Below, in pieces: positions 1 to 7,918 of a stretch of DNA of 64,000 nt (its first letter is position 1; every line of letters begins with the position of its first letter). A program made the translations under genes and the position numbers. The notes beneath the pieces were generated by a model. The model ran no database searches, was not told where the DNA came from, and was given only the letters and a program-made list of their open reading frames with translations. The stretch is from JAEMQF01 sp963775015. Its GTDB lineage: Bacteria; Pseudomonadota; Gammaproteobacteria; Burkholderiales; Burkholderiaceae_C. Location: positions 124,001 to 188,000 of the forward strand of contig CAVZHI010000006.1 of NCBI GenBank assembly GCA_963775015.1, given 5' to 3'.

Positions 1-1
1 C

Positions 2-130
2 GGCGGGGACATCACCCGCAAGCGCAAACTTCTCGAAAAACAAAAGGCCGGCAAGAAACGCATGAAGCAGATCGGGTCCGTCGAGGTTCCGCAGGAAGCG
101 TTTCTGGCCATCCTGCAGGTGGACGACTGA
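2..130 (+). CDS. lepA: Elongation factor 4 (LepA), C-terminal end only
   Basis: This is the last 42 codons of a gene that enters from the left edge. The visible peptide GGDITRKRKLLEKQKAGKK and the ending VPQEAFLAILQVDD are the typical basic C-terminal tail of LepA (EF4), the ribosome back-translocating GTPase. The GTPase domains lie outside the window. The stop TGA overlaps the ATG of lepB by one base. The lepA-lepB order is conserved in proteobacteria and supports the call. Confidence 0.93.
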   Translation, partial: GGDITRKRKLLEKQKAGKKRMKQIGSVEVPQEAFLAILQVDD

Positions 131-1110
131 TGGGACTGCTGACCGGTTTGTTGTACGGCGCCTTGGCCGCTTTCCTCGGTGGTTGGTACCTCGGAAAATG
201 GACCGGCAACTTCTCCTTACTGCTGTTCATCCTGACGCTTGTCACGCTCGGCTTCTGGCTGGCAGAGCGGTTCCATTTCGCACCACGCCGCAAACGCGCT
301 GCCGGGGAGCTGGAAAGGCAAGACGCGGCGCGCCGGGAGAAACTCAGCGCGCAAGGCATCGCGAAGGTCGACAACAACCTCGCCCAAGCCAAAGATGCCG
401 TTCTGGCGCAGCCCTGGTGGCTCGACTGGACGGCCGGGCTGTTTCCGGTGATCTTGGCGGTCTTTCTGCTGCGCTCGTTTCTCTACGAGCCGTTCAAGAT
501 CCCCTCGTCGTCCATGCTGCCCACCTTGCTCGTCGGCGACCTGATCCTCGTCAGCAAGTTTCACTACGGTGTGCGCCTGCCGGTCATCAACAAGAAGATC
601 ATCGCCAACCACGACCCGCAACGCGGCGACGTGATGGTGTTCCGCTACCCGCGCGACACGAGCATCGACTACATCAAGCGCGTCGTCGGTGTTCCAGGCG
701 ACGAGATCACGTATCGCAACCAACGCCTCTCGCTCAACGGCGCGCTGGTCGCCGTCGACCAAAAGCCGCCGCCGGGTTTCTACGACGAGGAGACGCAGCG
801 CTATTTCACCGAGTTCACGGAGCGGCTGGGCGAGGTGAGCCACGGCATCCTCGTGAACCCGAACAATCAACCGTTCTACGGCGGCGCCGATGAGCGCGGC
901 ACGTTTCCGATGCGCGAGAATTGCCGCTTCCTCGCCGACGGCGTGACCTGCAAGGTTCCGCCGGGTCACTATTTCATGATGGGCGACAACCGTGACAACT
1001 CGCAGGATTCGCGCTTCTGGGGCTTCGTTCCCGATCAGAATATCGTCGGCAAGGCTTTCTTTGTGTGGATGAACTTCGGCAACCTGAAGCGGATCGGCTC
1101 GTTCCACTAG
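130..1110 (+). CDS. lepB: Signal peptidase I
   Basis: Leader peptidase of 326 residues, an inner-membrane serine protease that removes signal peptides from exported proteins. There are hydrophobic N-terminal segments (about residues 3-45) and another near 100-116. The catalytic Ser128 lies in PSSSMLPTLLVGD and the general-base Lys183 in IDYIKRVVGVPGDE. The conserved box MGDNRDNSQDSRFWG follows near residues 280-300. Length and box order are normal for S26A peptidases of Gram-negative bacteria. The ATG overlaps the lepA stop, so the two are co-transcribed. The DUF4845 gene, rnc and era follow in the same direction. Confidence 0.97.
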   Translation: MGLLTGLLYGALAAFLGGWYLGKWTGNFSLLLFILTLVTLGFWLAERFHFAPRRKRAAGELERQDAARREKLSAQGIAKVDNNLAQAKDAVLAQPWWLDWTAGLFPVILAVFLLRSFLYEPFKIPSSSMLPTLLVGDLILVSKFHYGVRLPVINKKIIANHDPQRGDVMVFRYPRDTSIDYIKRVVGVPGDEITYRNQRLSLNGALVAVDQKPPPGFYDEETQRYFTEFTERLGEVSHGILVNPNNQPFYGGADERGTFPMRENCRFLADGVTCKVPPGHYFMMGDNRDNSQDSRFWGFVPDQNIVGKAFFVWMNFGNLKRIGSFH

Positions 1111-1165
1111 CGTCCGGTAACATGGGAACGAAGCTGCGGTGTCGACACGACAGGAGTCAACCAGA

Positions 1166-1549
1166 ATGACAGTCGAGTCTCAAACGAGCCTGCGCCAGCA
1201 GCGCGGAATCACCTTGTTCGGCTTGCTGATGTGGGCCATCCTCATCGGCGCCGTGTCGCTCATCGTGATGCGCGTCGTGCCGAGCACGATCGAGTACTTC
1301 GCGATCGTCAAGGCGATCAACAAGGTCTCGGGCGAGCCGGGCGGCACGGTTCCCCAGATCCGGTCGGCGTTCGACCGGCAGCGAGAAATCGACGACTTCA
1401 AGGCCATCACCGGCAAGGACTTGTCGATCACCAAAGAGAACGACCAGGTCGTGATCGGCTTCGCCTACGACAGCGAGATCGAACTCTTCAAGCCCGTCTA
1501 TTTGCTCATCAAGTACGAGGCACGCTCCAAGGGCGGCCGGACCTACTGA
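1166..1549 (+). CDS. DUF4845 family membrane protein
   Basis: Small protein (127 residues from the chosen start) with one strong transmembrane helix at the N terminus (TLFGLLMWAILIGAVSLIVM) and a soluble C-terminal part. It matches the DUF4845 family, which is found between lepB and rnc in betaproteobacteria and has no established function. ATG at 1166 is preferred to the upstream GTG at 1139 because AGGAG lies at 1152-1156, about nine bases ahead of it. It sits in the lepB-rnc-era operon, so a role near protein export or RNA processing is possible but unproven. Confidence 0.85.
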   Translation: MTVESQTSLRQQRGITLFGLLMWAILIGAVSLIVMRVVPSTIEYFAIVKAINKVSGEPGGTVPQIRSAFDRQREIDDFKAITGKDLSITKENDQVVIGFAYDSEIELFKPVYLLIKYEARSKGGRTY

Positions 1550-1560
1550 CGCAACGCGCG

Positions 1561-2265
1561 ATGGACCGTCGGCTCGAGGCCCTGCAGCAGCGCGTCGGCT
1601 ATTCGTTCGCCGAACCTGAGTTGCTGGCACGCGCGCTGACGCACCGCAGCTCCGGCGCCGAGCACAACGAGAGGCTCGAATTCCTGGGCGACGCAGTCCT
1701 GAGCCTGGCTGTCTCGAGCCTGCTCTTCGATCACTTCGCGGGCTCGGACGAAGGCGACTTGACGCGTGTGCGTGCGCACCTCGTGCGCGAGGAAAGCCTG
1801 CACCGCGCCGCCTTGCAGCTGGGTTTGCCCGACGTCGTGCAACTGAGCGAAGGCGAAGCGCGCGGCGGCGGCGCGCAGCGCGCGTCGATCCTAGCCGATG
1901 CGCTCGAAGCCGTGATTGGCGCCGCCTACCTCGACGGTGGATTCGATGCCGCGCAGGGCATCGTCGCGCGCATCTTCGGCGAGATCATTGCCACCACCGA
2001 CAAGGGCAGTTGGAACAAGGACCCCAAGACCGAACTTCAGGAATGGCTGCAGGCGCGCCACTTGGCGGTGCCGAGCTATCGCATCGTGAACACGCGCGGG
2101 CAGGCGCACGCCCAGACCTTCGACGTGGAGTGTGCCGTGCCGACACTCGGCCTGATCGAACTCGGCGAAGGGCGGTCGCGGCGCATCGCCGAGCAGGAAG
2201 CGGCGCGCCGCATGCTCGTCGCCCTGCACGCGCTGGACAAGCCCGGCGGGCCGCTCGCTTCATGA
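1561..2265 (+). CDS. rnc: Ribonuclease III
   Basis: Double-strand-specific endoribonuclease of 234 residues that processes rRNA precursors and structured mRNAs. The catalytic signature NERLEFLGDAVL is intact, with the acidic metal-binding residues, and a second acidic helix lies around DALEAVIGAAYLDGG. The C-terminal third is a double-stranded RNA-binding domain that includes the DPKTELQEWLQ entry and an AEQEAARR helix. The stop overlaps the era ATG (ATGA), the usual rnc-era coupling. ATG 1561 follows the DUF4845 stop by 11 bases. Confidence 0.96.
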   Translation: MDRRLEALQQRVGYSFAEPELLARALTHRSSGAEHNERLEFLGDAVLSLAVSSLLFDHFAGSDEGDLTRVRAHLVREESLHRAALQLGLPDVVQLSEGEARGGGAQRASILADALEAVIGAAYLDGGFDAAQGIVARIFGEIIATTDKGSWNKDPKTELQEWLQARHLAVPSYRIVNTRGQAHAQTFDVECAVPTLGLIELGEGRSRRIAEQEAARRMLVALHALDKPGGPLAS

Positions 2266-3233
2266 TCAATCCGGCGCTCCCGGTGGGCGACCCCGCGCTG
2301 CCCGGCAGGCCAAGGCTTGAAGAGAGTGCCGATCCAACCACCCGCTGTGGACTCGTGGCCATCGTCGGCCGGCCCAACGTGGGCAAGTCGACCCTGCTCA
2401 ACGCGCTGGTCGGGCAGAAAGTGAGCATCACGTCGAACAAGGCGCAGACGACGCGGCACCGCATCACCGGGATCCGCACCGAGGGCCGGTCGCAGTTTGT
2501 TTTTGTCGACACGCCGGGGTTTCAGATCCACCATGTCGCGGCGCTGAACCGCACGCTGAACCGCACCGTGAAGGGCGTTCTCTCCGACGTCGACGCCGTG
2601 CTCTTCGTCGTCGAGGCCGGGCGCTTTGGGCTCGACGACGCCAAGGTCCTCGCGCTGATGCCCGCGCACAAACCCGTGCTGCTGATTGCGAACAAGTTGG
2701 ATGCCGTGCAGCGGCGCGCCGAACTTGCGCCCTGGTTGAAGGGCATGCAGGAGCGCCACGACTTCGCCCAGTTCGTTCCGCTCTCGGCGCGCAAACCCAC
2801 CGACGTGCAGCGCCTGCTCGGCATCGTCGAGCCCTATTTGCCGCAGCAGGGCTGGTTCTACGAGCAAGACGCGCTCACCGACCGGAGCGACCGCTTTCTC
2901 GCCAGCGAAATCATTCGCGAGAAGCTGTTTCGCCTCACCGGCGACGAGTTGCCCTACACCTCGACCGTCGTCATCGATCGTTACGAGGAAAGCGAAGCGC
3001 CGGCCGGGCAGAAGCGACTGATCAAGGTCGCGGCGAGCATCGTCGTCGAGCGCGACGCGCACAAGGGCATCATCATCGGCAGCGGCGGCGAACGCCTGAA
3101 GCGCATCGGCACCCAGGCGCGCGGAGACCTCGAGGCGCTTCTCGACGCGCGCGTGTTCGTCGAGCTGTGGGTCAAGGTGCGCTCCGGCTGGGCCGATGAC
3201 GACGAACACCTGCGCAGCTACGGCTACGAGTGA
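2262..3233 (+). CDS. era: GTPase Era
   Basis: Ribosome-assembly GTPase of 323 residues that binds the 3' end of 16S rRNA. The G1 box GRPNVGKST, the G3 box DTPG and the G4 box NKLD are all present. The C-terminal KH RNA-binding domain includes the GxxG-type loop in IIIGSGGERLKRIG. The N terminus is about 25 residues longer than in E. coli. The start overlaps the rnc stop. A 93-base gap with no visible gene separates it from recO. Confidence 0.97.
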   Translation: MINPALPVGDPALPGRPRLEESADPTTRCGLVAIVGRPNVGKSTLLNALVGQKVSITSNKAQTTRHRITGIRTEGRSQFVFVDTPGFQIHHVAALNRTLNRTVKGVLSDVDAVLFVVEAGRFGLDDAKVLALMPAHKPVLLIANKLDAVQRRAELAPWLKGMQERHDFAQFVPLSARKPTDVQRLLGIVEPYLPQQGWFYEQDALTDRSDRFLASEIIREKLFRLTGDELPYTSTVVIDRYEESEAPAGQKRLIKVAASIVVERDAHKGIIIGSGGERLKRIGTQARGDLEALLDARVFVELWVKVRSGWADDDEHLRSYGYE

Positions 3234-3326
3234 GTTTCGCAAGGCGCCATGGCGCTTCGGCGCGCGCGTCCCGGCCAACGCGGCGCGGGGTTCCGACCTT
3301 AGGCAACGCACCTCCGCGGGCCTGAC

Positions 3327-4112
3327 ATGATCGCCCCCAAGCGCAACGTTCAGACCCCTCTGTCGGCGTTCGTCCTGCACCGCTACGACTGGAGCGAATC
3401 GAGTCTCATCCTCGATCTGTTCACGCGCGAGCAAGGCCGGATCGCCGTCGCCGCCAAGGGGGCGAAGCGGCCGTACTCGCAATTGCGCAGCGTCTTGTTG
3501 CCGTTCCAGCGCGTGCACGTGAGTCTCGGGCGCATCCGCGCCGACGGGACGGCAAGCGACATCCAGACCCTGCGTGGCGCCGAATGGGGCGGCGGTGCGG
3601 CGATGCTCACCGGCAGCGCGCTGTTCAGCGGCTTTTATCTGAACGAGCTGCTCATGAAGCTGCTCGCGCGCCACGACCCGCACCCGGCGTTGTTCGACGC
3701 CTACGCACAGGCGCTGCCGGAACTGGCCGCGGCACACGACGCCGGCGTGCAAGCCGCATTGCGTGCCTTCGAGCTCATCTTGTTGCGCGAGATCGGCGTC
3801 TTGCCCGACTTGGGCCTGGTGACGCTGACGCAGCAGCCGCTCGAGGCGGCGCGGCACTACGTGCTGCTGCCCGATGCCGGTGTGGCGGCGCCGCGTGGCG
3901 ACAGCAACACCTTGAGCGGTGCGCTGCTGCTCGCCGTGCAAACGGCGCTCGCGCAGGGCGATCCGGCGGCGCTGCGCCAGGCGTGCGGGCGCGCCTTGCC
4001 GGAATTGAAGTCGACCCTGCGCGGCCTGCTTCACTATCATCTGGGCTCAGACCAGTTGCGCACCCGACAGGTGTTGCTGACGCTTCCCAACTCGCCCTTG
4101 CCCCTGCCATGA
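3327..4112 (+). CDS. recO: DNA repair protein RecO (complete copy)
   Basis: RecF-pathway recombination mediator of 261 residues, which loads RecA onto SSB-coated DNA. It has an N-terminal OB fold (AFVLHRYDWSESSLILDLFT, then REQGRIAVAAKGAKRPYS) and a helical C-terminal region. The zinc-binding cysteines of some RecO proteins are not evident. This copy is full length. Its 3' part from 3634 onward is repeated at 6233-6711 beyond the IS element. Its stop overlaps the ATG of the truncated pdxJ copy, which preserves the native recO-pdxJ junction. Confidence 0.93.
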   Translation: MIAPKRNVQTPLSAFVLHRYDWSESSLILDLFTREQGRIAVAAKGAKRPYSQLRSVLLPFQRVHVSLGRIRADGTASDIQTLRGAEWGGGAAMLTGSALFSGFYLNELLMKLLARHDPHPALFDAYAQALPELAAAHDAGVQAALRAFELILLREIGVLPDLGLVTLTQQPLEAARHYVLLPDAGVAAPRGDSNTLSGALLLAVQTALAQGDPAALRQACGRALPELKSTLRGLLHYHLGSDQLRTRQVLLTLPNSPLPLP

Positions 4113-4254
4113 ATTTCACCGCGGCGCCGCACGCGCCATTGCTGGGCGTGAACATCGACCATGTGGCGACGCTGCGCAACGCGCGTGGCGGCGCCTACCC
4201 TGATCCTGTGGACGCCGCGGTGCTCGCCGCAGAAGCCGGCGCGGACATCATCAC
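3634..4254 (+). repeat. Direct repeat copy 1 (recO 3' part plus pdxJ 5' part)
   Basis: This 621-base segment aligns without gaps to 6233-6853. By eye there are 16 mismatches (about 2.6%). Only two are in the first half and the rest are mostly silent. Sequence identity ends abruptly at both edges. The two copies flank a segment of 1978 bases that contains an IS1634-family element. Confidence 0.9.
4109..4254 (+). pseudogene. pdxJ: pdxJ 5' fragment (truncated)
   Basis: The first 49 codons of pyridoxine 5'-phosphate synthase, beginning MNFTAAPHAPLLGVNIDHVA. The frame diverges from PdxJ immediately after the codons for ADIIT. Reading then runs into non-homologous DNA and stops near 4309. The complete gene is at 6708-7505. 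This copy lacks most of the TIM barrel and cannot be functional. Confidence 0.92.
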
Positions 4255-4320
4255 CCGACTTCCGCGATTTTCGACCCGCCTTGCGCGCTCAGTCTTTGTG
4301 AATCAATGACTTATGTTCGC

Positions 4321-4368
4321 CGGGCACTACGTTTTTCGGTCCCGAGTGTGTGGCCGATGTAGTGCCCG
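4321..4368. repeat. Perfect 10-bp inverted repeat at the left IS boundary
   Basis: CGGGCACTAC at 4321-4330 is the exact reverse complement of GTAGTGCCCG at 4359-4368, with 28 bases between. The right arm is part of the left terminal repeat of the IS. The left arm has the orientation of the right terminal repeat. It may be the remnant of an abutting second element end, or a hairpin. Confidence 0.6.
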
Positions 4369-6165
4369 CAGGTGGGGTTGGCGAAGGGAGTCTTCGATCA
4401 GCTGCGATCCACCTCGACATCGAGATTGCGTTTGAGGCCAAACGCCTTGTAGATGCGCGCCGCGTCGTGCCCGAAGACGCTGGGCAGGCGGTACTTGGCC
4501 TTCGTGGTCTTGTGCTGCACGATGCTGGCCTGCACGTCGTGCAGGACGGCGCGGATGCGCTGCACGCTCATCGAGCCTTGCGCCAGCCCGATGCGCTGCT
4601 GGGCGTGACGCGTCAGCGCGAAGGCCAGGTAACACAGACCGATGTGGGCTTGGATTCGCTCGGGCTTGAAGTGGTAGATCGGGCGCACGGCCAGGCCGTG
4701 CTTGAGCGTGCGAAACGACTCCTCGATGACCCACAGCCGGCGGTAGCGCGCCAGCAGTTCGCGAGCCCGGCTCGTGCGGTCGTTGGTGACGATGGCGTGC
4801 AGCCCGTCCCAGGCCGCGTCGTTGGCGATTCTGTCCTCGTCCAGCACGAACGCGCCGCCCGTGTCGGCTTGCTCCACATAGCGCAGGTACCCCGCGTTGG
4901 TGATGAGCTTTTGCGCGTTGGGCTTGGCCGGCTTGATCTCACCGGTCTTCTTGTCCACGCGCTGGCTCGGGCCCAGCTTGGCGCTCAGCCGCTCAAGCAG
5001 CGCCTGGCGATCGGCCCGGTCCTTGTGCGCGCGCTTGGAGCTGTAGGTGACGATCAAGCGCCGGCCCTGCCAGTCGAACTCGCGCACCCACACCAGCTCG
5101 CCCTCGACCTCGCACGGCGCGGCCAGCGCCGTTTGCAGCACCTGCGCCTGCTCGGCCGCCTTCAGGCTCCTGCGCAGCGGCATGGCCACCACGTAGCTCC
5201 AGGGTGCGGCCTCCAGCGCGGTCAGGTTGGCCTTGCTGCACAGCGCCCGGTCGGCGACGAAGCTGACGCGCTCGATCTTCAAACTCTGCTGCCAACTGCG
5301 CATGCACGCCAGCAGCGTACTCACCTCGGCGGTGTTGCCGGGGAACAGCTCGTAGCCGATGGGCAGCCCGTCGGCGTCGGTGGCCAAGGCCAACACCACC
5401 TGCGTGCAGTGGTACTTCTGGTCCTTGGAGTAGCCGAAGGCGCGCAGCGTGTCGGCATCCACACTCTCGAAGTACAGCGTGGTCACATCGAACAGCATCA
5501 CCTGCGCCGCGCCGCCAATCAGCGACGCGGTGGCCTCGTGCACGATTGTCTTCAAGCGATCGAGCCGCTTGTGCAGCGCATCCATCAGCCGGTACAGGCG
5601 GTCCAGCGGGTAGGCGCGACCGTAGTGCGCATCGAGCTCGGCGGCGCTGCCGCGCTTGGACGCCGGGGCCATGACGCGCGCGATGACCAAGTCGCGCAGC
5701 ATGGCCGTGCCGTGCGCGCCCAGGACCCGGTCGAAGTGCAGGTAGTCGAACAGGTGGCCCAGCACCTCGTGCGGCCCTTCCACGCGGCGCGCCACCTCGA
5801 CGACGTCGGCCAGGCGCACCTGGTCGGGCGCGGCCACCGAGGCCAGCGTCTGGCGCAGTGGGCGCCCGCCGCGGCGCACCGGGGCAGACTCGAACAGCGC
5901 CCCGGCATTGAGCCGCTCGGCGAGGCTGCGCGAGATGAACTCCTCGGCCATCGCGCGCAGCTTGATCTCTTCGTCGGCATCCAGCGCGATGCCGATGTGG
6001 CGCACGATGCGTTGCGTGACGCGCTCGCCCGTGCGCGAGGACTCGACGACCTGCACGCCGCGGCGCGGGGAGTTGGGCGAGGACTTGATGCGAACAAACA
6101 CGCCGCCACGTTACGTCACGATGGACCGCGACGCAAGCGGTATTAACAACTTGCTAGGCACTACA
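4358..6165 (-). mobile_element. IS1634-family insertion sequence
   Basis: Element of about 1.8 kb with one transposase gene on the minus strand. The proposed ends share TGTAGTGCC (4358-4366) and its complement GGCACTACA (6157-6165). The match extends imperfectly inward for about 20 bases if one gap is allowed. Size and layout fit the family. No clear target-site duplication is seen immediately outside these ends, and 67-103 bases of unassigned DNA lie between the element and the duplicated recO/pdxJ segments. The exact ends are therefore inferred. Confidence 0.75.
4398..6101 (-). CDS. IS1634-family DDE transposase
   Basis: Transposase of 567 residues, full length for the family and uninterrupted. 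Candidate catalytic residues are Asp205 in MLFDVTTLYFES, Asp284 in SFVADRAL, and Glu460 in WVIEESFRTLK, where Lys467 completes the IS4-superfamily signature. The start is a GTG at 6101 (MFVRIKSSPNSP). There is no frameshift, so the element could be active or recently so. It reads opposite to recO and pdxJ. Confidence 0.93.
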   Translation of the reverse strand: MFVRIKSSPNSPRRGVQVVESSRTGERVTQRIVRHIGIALDADEEIKLRAMAEEFISRSLAERLNAGALFESAPVRRGGRPLRQTLASVAAPDQVRLADVVEVARRVEGPHEVLGHLFDYLHFDRVLGAHGTAMLRDLVIARVMAPASKRGSAAELDAHYGRAYPLDRLYRLMDALHKRLDRLKTIVHEATASLIGGAAQVMLFDVTTLYFESVDADTLRAFGYSKDQKYHCTQVVLALATDADGLPIGYELFPGNTAEVSTLLACMRSWQQSLKIERVSFVADRALCSKANLTALEAAPWSYVVAMPLRRSLKAAEQAQVLQTALAAPCEVEGELVWVREFDWQGRRLIVTYSSKRAHKDRADRQALLERLSAKLGPSQRVDKKTGEIKPAKPNAQKLITNAGYLRYVEQADTGGAFVLDEDRIANDAAWDGLHAIVTNDRTSRARELLARYRRLWVIEESFRTLKHGLAVRPIYHFKPERIQAHIGLCYLAFALTRHAQQRIGLAQGSMSVQRIRAVLHDVQASIVQHKTTKAKYRLPSVFGHDAARIYKAFGLKRNLDVEVDRS

Positions 6166-6232
6166 ACTCCAAAACTCGACTCCTCGCCTATGAAGATCGG
6201 GCTGGGGATGGGCCAAAACCGCTGAAGTCAGG

Positions 6233-6711
6233 TTTATCTGAACGAGCTGCTCATGAAGCTGCTCGCGCGCCACGACCCGCACCCGGCGTTGTTCGACGCC
6301 TACGCACAGGCGCTGCCGGAGCTGGCCGCGGCACACGACGCCGGCGTGCAAGCCGCATTGCGTGCCTTCGAGCTCATCTTGTTGCGCGAGATCGGCGTCT
6401 TGCCCGACTTGGGCCTGGTGACGCTGACGCAGCAGCCGCTCGAGGCGGCGCGGCACTACGTGCTGCTGCCCGATGCCGGTGTGGCGGCGCCGCGTGGCGA
6501 CAGCAACTCCTTGAGCGGTGCGCTGTTGCTCGCCTTGCAGGAGGCGCTCGCGCAGGGCGATCCGGCGGCGCTGCGCCAGGCGTGCGGGCGCGCCTTGCCA
6601 GAATTGAAGTCGACCCTGCGCGGCCTGCTTCACTATCATCTGGGCTCAGACCAGTTGCGCACCCGACAGGTGTTGCTGACGCTTCCCAACTCGCCCTTGC
6701 CCCTGCCATGA
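6233..6711 (+). pseudogene. recO: recO 3' fragment
   Basis: This encodes the C-terminal 158 residues or so of RecO without the N-terminal OB fold. It begins abruptly at codons for YLNELLMKLLARHDPH after unrelated DNA and ends at the normal stop overlapping pdxJ. An internal ATG at 6253 could start a peptide, but without the DNA-binding domain it would not be RecO. The intact gene is at 3327-4112. Confidence 0.92.
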
Positions 6712-6853
6712 ATTTCACCGCAGCGCCGCACGCGCCATTGCTGGGCGTGAACATCGACCATGTGGCGACGTTGCGCAACGCGCGCGGCGGCGCCTACCCT
6801 GATCCTGTGGACGCCGCTGTTCTTGCCGCAGAGGCGGGCGCGGACATCATCAC
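6233..6853 (+). repeat. Direct repeat copy 2 (recO 3' part plus pdxJ 5' part)
   Basis: Partner of 3634-4254, co-linear with a constant offset of 2599 bases. Sixteen substitutions were counted by eye, including a cluster of codon changes near 6526-6544 (AVQTALA in copy 1 against ALQEALA here). This copy joins into the complete pdxJ gene. Confidence 0.9.
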
Positions 6854-7505
6854 GTTTCACCTGCGCGAAGACCGGCGCCATATCCGCGACGACGACGTCG
6901 ATCGGCTCAAGGCGCGCCTGCACGTTCCGCTGAATTTCGAAGCCGCGGTGACCGAGGAAATGCTCGCCATCATCGAGCGGATTCGCCCGCAACATGTGTG
7001 CCTCGTGCCCGAGCACCGCCGAGAGGTGACGACGGAAGGCGGTCTCGACGTGGCAGGTCAATTCGCTCGGACTCAGGCCGCTTGCGAGCACCTCGCCGCT
7101 GCGGGCTGCAGGGTTTCGCTTTTCATCGCTGCCGATGCGCAGCAGATCGAGGCGAGTGCGCGCTCTGGTGCGCCTTGCGTCGAGCTGCACACCGGTGCGT
7201 TTGCGAACGCCTGGTGGGCGCGCGACGCGGCGGCGATGCACGCAGAACTGGATCGACTGAAACAAGGACTGCAACTCGCCCGCAGCCTCGGACTGCGCAC
7301 CCACGCCGGGCACGGCCTGGCGCTCTGGAGCGAGGCACCGCCGCAGCCGTTTCCGAGCAGCACGGCGCAGGTCGCCGCGCTTGCCGATGTGGCGGAGCTG
7401 CACATCGGCCACGCGCTCGTCGGGCGCGCCGTGTTTGTCGGCCTGCGCCAGGCGATCGCCGACTTCCGCGCCGAAGCGGCGCACGCCCGGCGCGCAGCGC
7501 CGTGA
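6708..7505 (+). CDS. pdxJ: Pyridoxine 5'-phosphate synthase (complete copy)
   Basis: TIM-barrel enzyme of 265 residues that condenses 1-deoxy-D-xylulose 5-phosphate with 3-amino-2-oxopropyl phosphate to make pyridoxine 5'-phosphate (vitamin B6). Family features are VNIDHVATLRNARGG at the N terminus, ITFHLREDRRHI, VCLVPEHRREVTTEGGLD, VELHTGAFA and LRTHAGHGL. The ATG overlaps the stop of the recO fragment. The acpS GTG overlaps its own stop, so pdxJ, acpS and nagZ form a tightly coupled operon. Confidence 0.96.
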   Translation: MNFTAAPHAPLLGVNIDHVATLRNARGGAYPDPVDAAVLAAEAGADIITFHLREDRRHIRDDDVDRLKARLHVPLNFEAAVTEEMLAIIERIRPQHVCLVPEHRREVTTEGGLDVAGQFARTQAACEHLAAAGCRVSLFIAADAQQIEASARSGAPCVELHTGAFANAWWARDAAAMHAELDRLKQGLQLARSLGLRTHAGHGLALWSEAPPQPFPSSTAQVAALADVAELHIGHALVGRAVFVGLRQAIADFRAEAAHARRAAP

Positions 7506-7918
7506 TCTTCGGCATCGGCACCGACATCTGCGATGCGCGGCGCATTGCCGCGGTGTTCAGCCGGCGCGGCGAACGCTTTGCGCAGCGTGTGCTCGGTCCC
7601 AGTGAACTCGAGTTGTTCCACAGGCGAATCGGAAAGCTGCAGACCCGCGGCATCAGTTTCCTGGCGACGCGCTTTTCCGCCAAGGAAGCGTTTTCCAAGG
7701 CCATCGGCCTGGGAATGCGCAGCCCGATGACGTGGCAAGCGTGCGAAATCGTCAAGGCGCCGAGCGGCAAGCCCGTGATTCGGTTGCACGGCGAGCTCGC
7801 GAACTGGTTCAATTCACGAGGCTTGCGGGCCCACGTCAGCATCAGCGACGAAGCCGACTACGCCGCGAGTTTTGTCGTCGTCGAACGCATCGCCCCGGAC
7901 TCCGAAGGTTCACCATGA
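7502..7918 (+). CDS. acpS: Holo-[acyl-carrier-protein] synthase
   Basis: Small phosphopantetheinyl transferase of 138 residues that activates ACP for fatty-acid synthesis. It begins IFGIGTDICDARRIAAVF, with the metal-binding Asp in GTDI, and has the second signature FSAKEAFSKAIGLG with the catalytic Glu and Lys. The start is a GTG overlapping the pdxJ stop. Its stop overlaps the nagZ ATG. The carrier domain of the NRPS-like protein at 35362-38739 would need a phosphopantetheinyl transferase, but AcpS usually serves ACP rather than PCP domains. Confidence 0.95.
   Translation: MIFGIGTDICDARRIAAVFSRRGERFAQRVLGPSELELFHRRIGKLQTRGISFLATRFSAKEAFSKAIGLGMRSPMTWQACEIVKAPSGKPVIRLHGELANWFNSRGLRAHVSISDEADYAASFVVVERIAPDSEGSP

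Noticed and set aside
2076..4040. Minus-strand open frame of 654 codons across rnc, era and recO
   Set aside because: It is antisense to three recognised housekeeping genes, has no family similarity, and spans their boundaries.
4350..6146. Plus-strand open frame of about 598 codons across the IS
   Set aside because: It is antisense to a complete transposase with catalytic motifs and has no motifs of its own.
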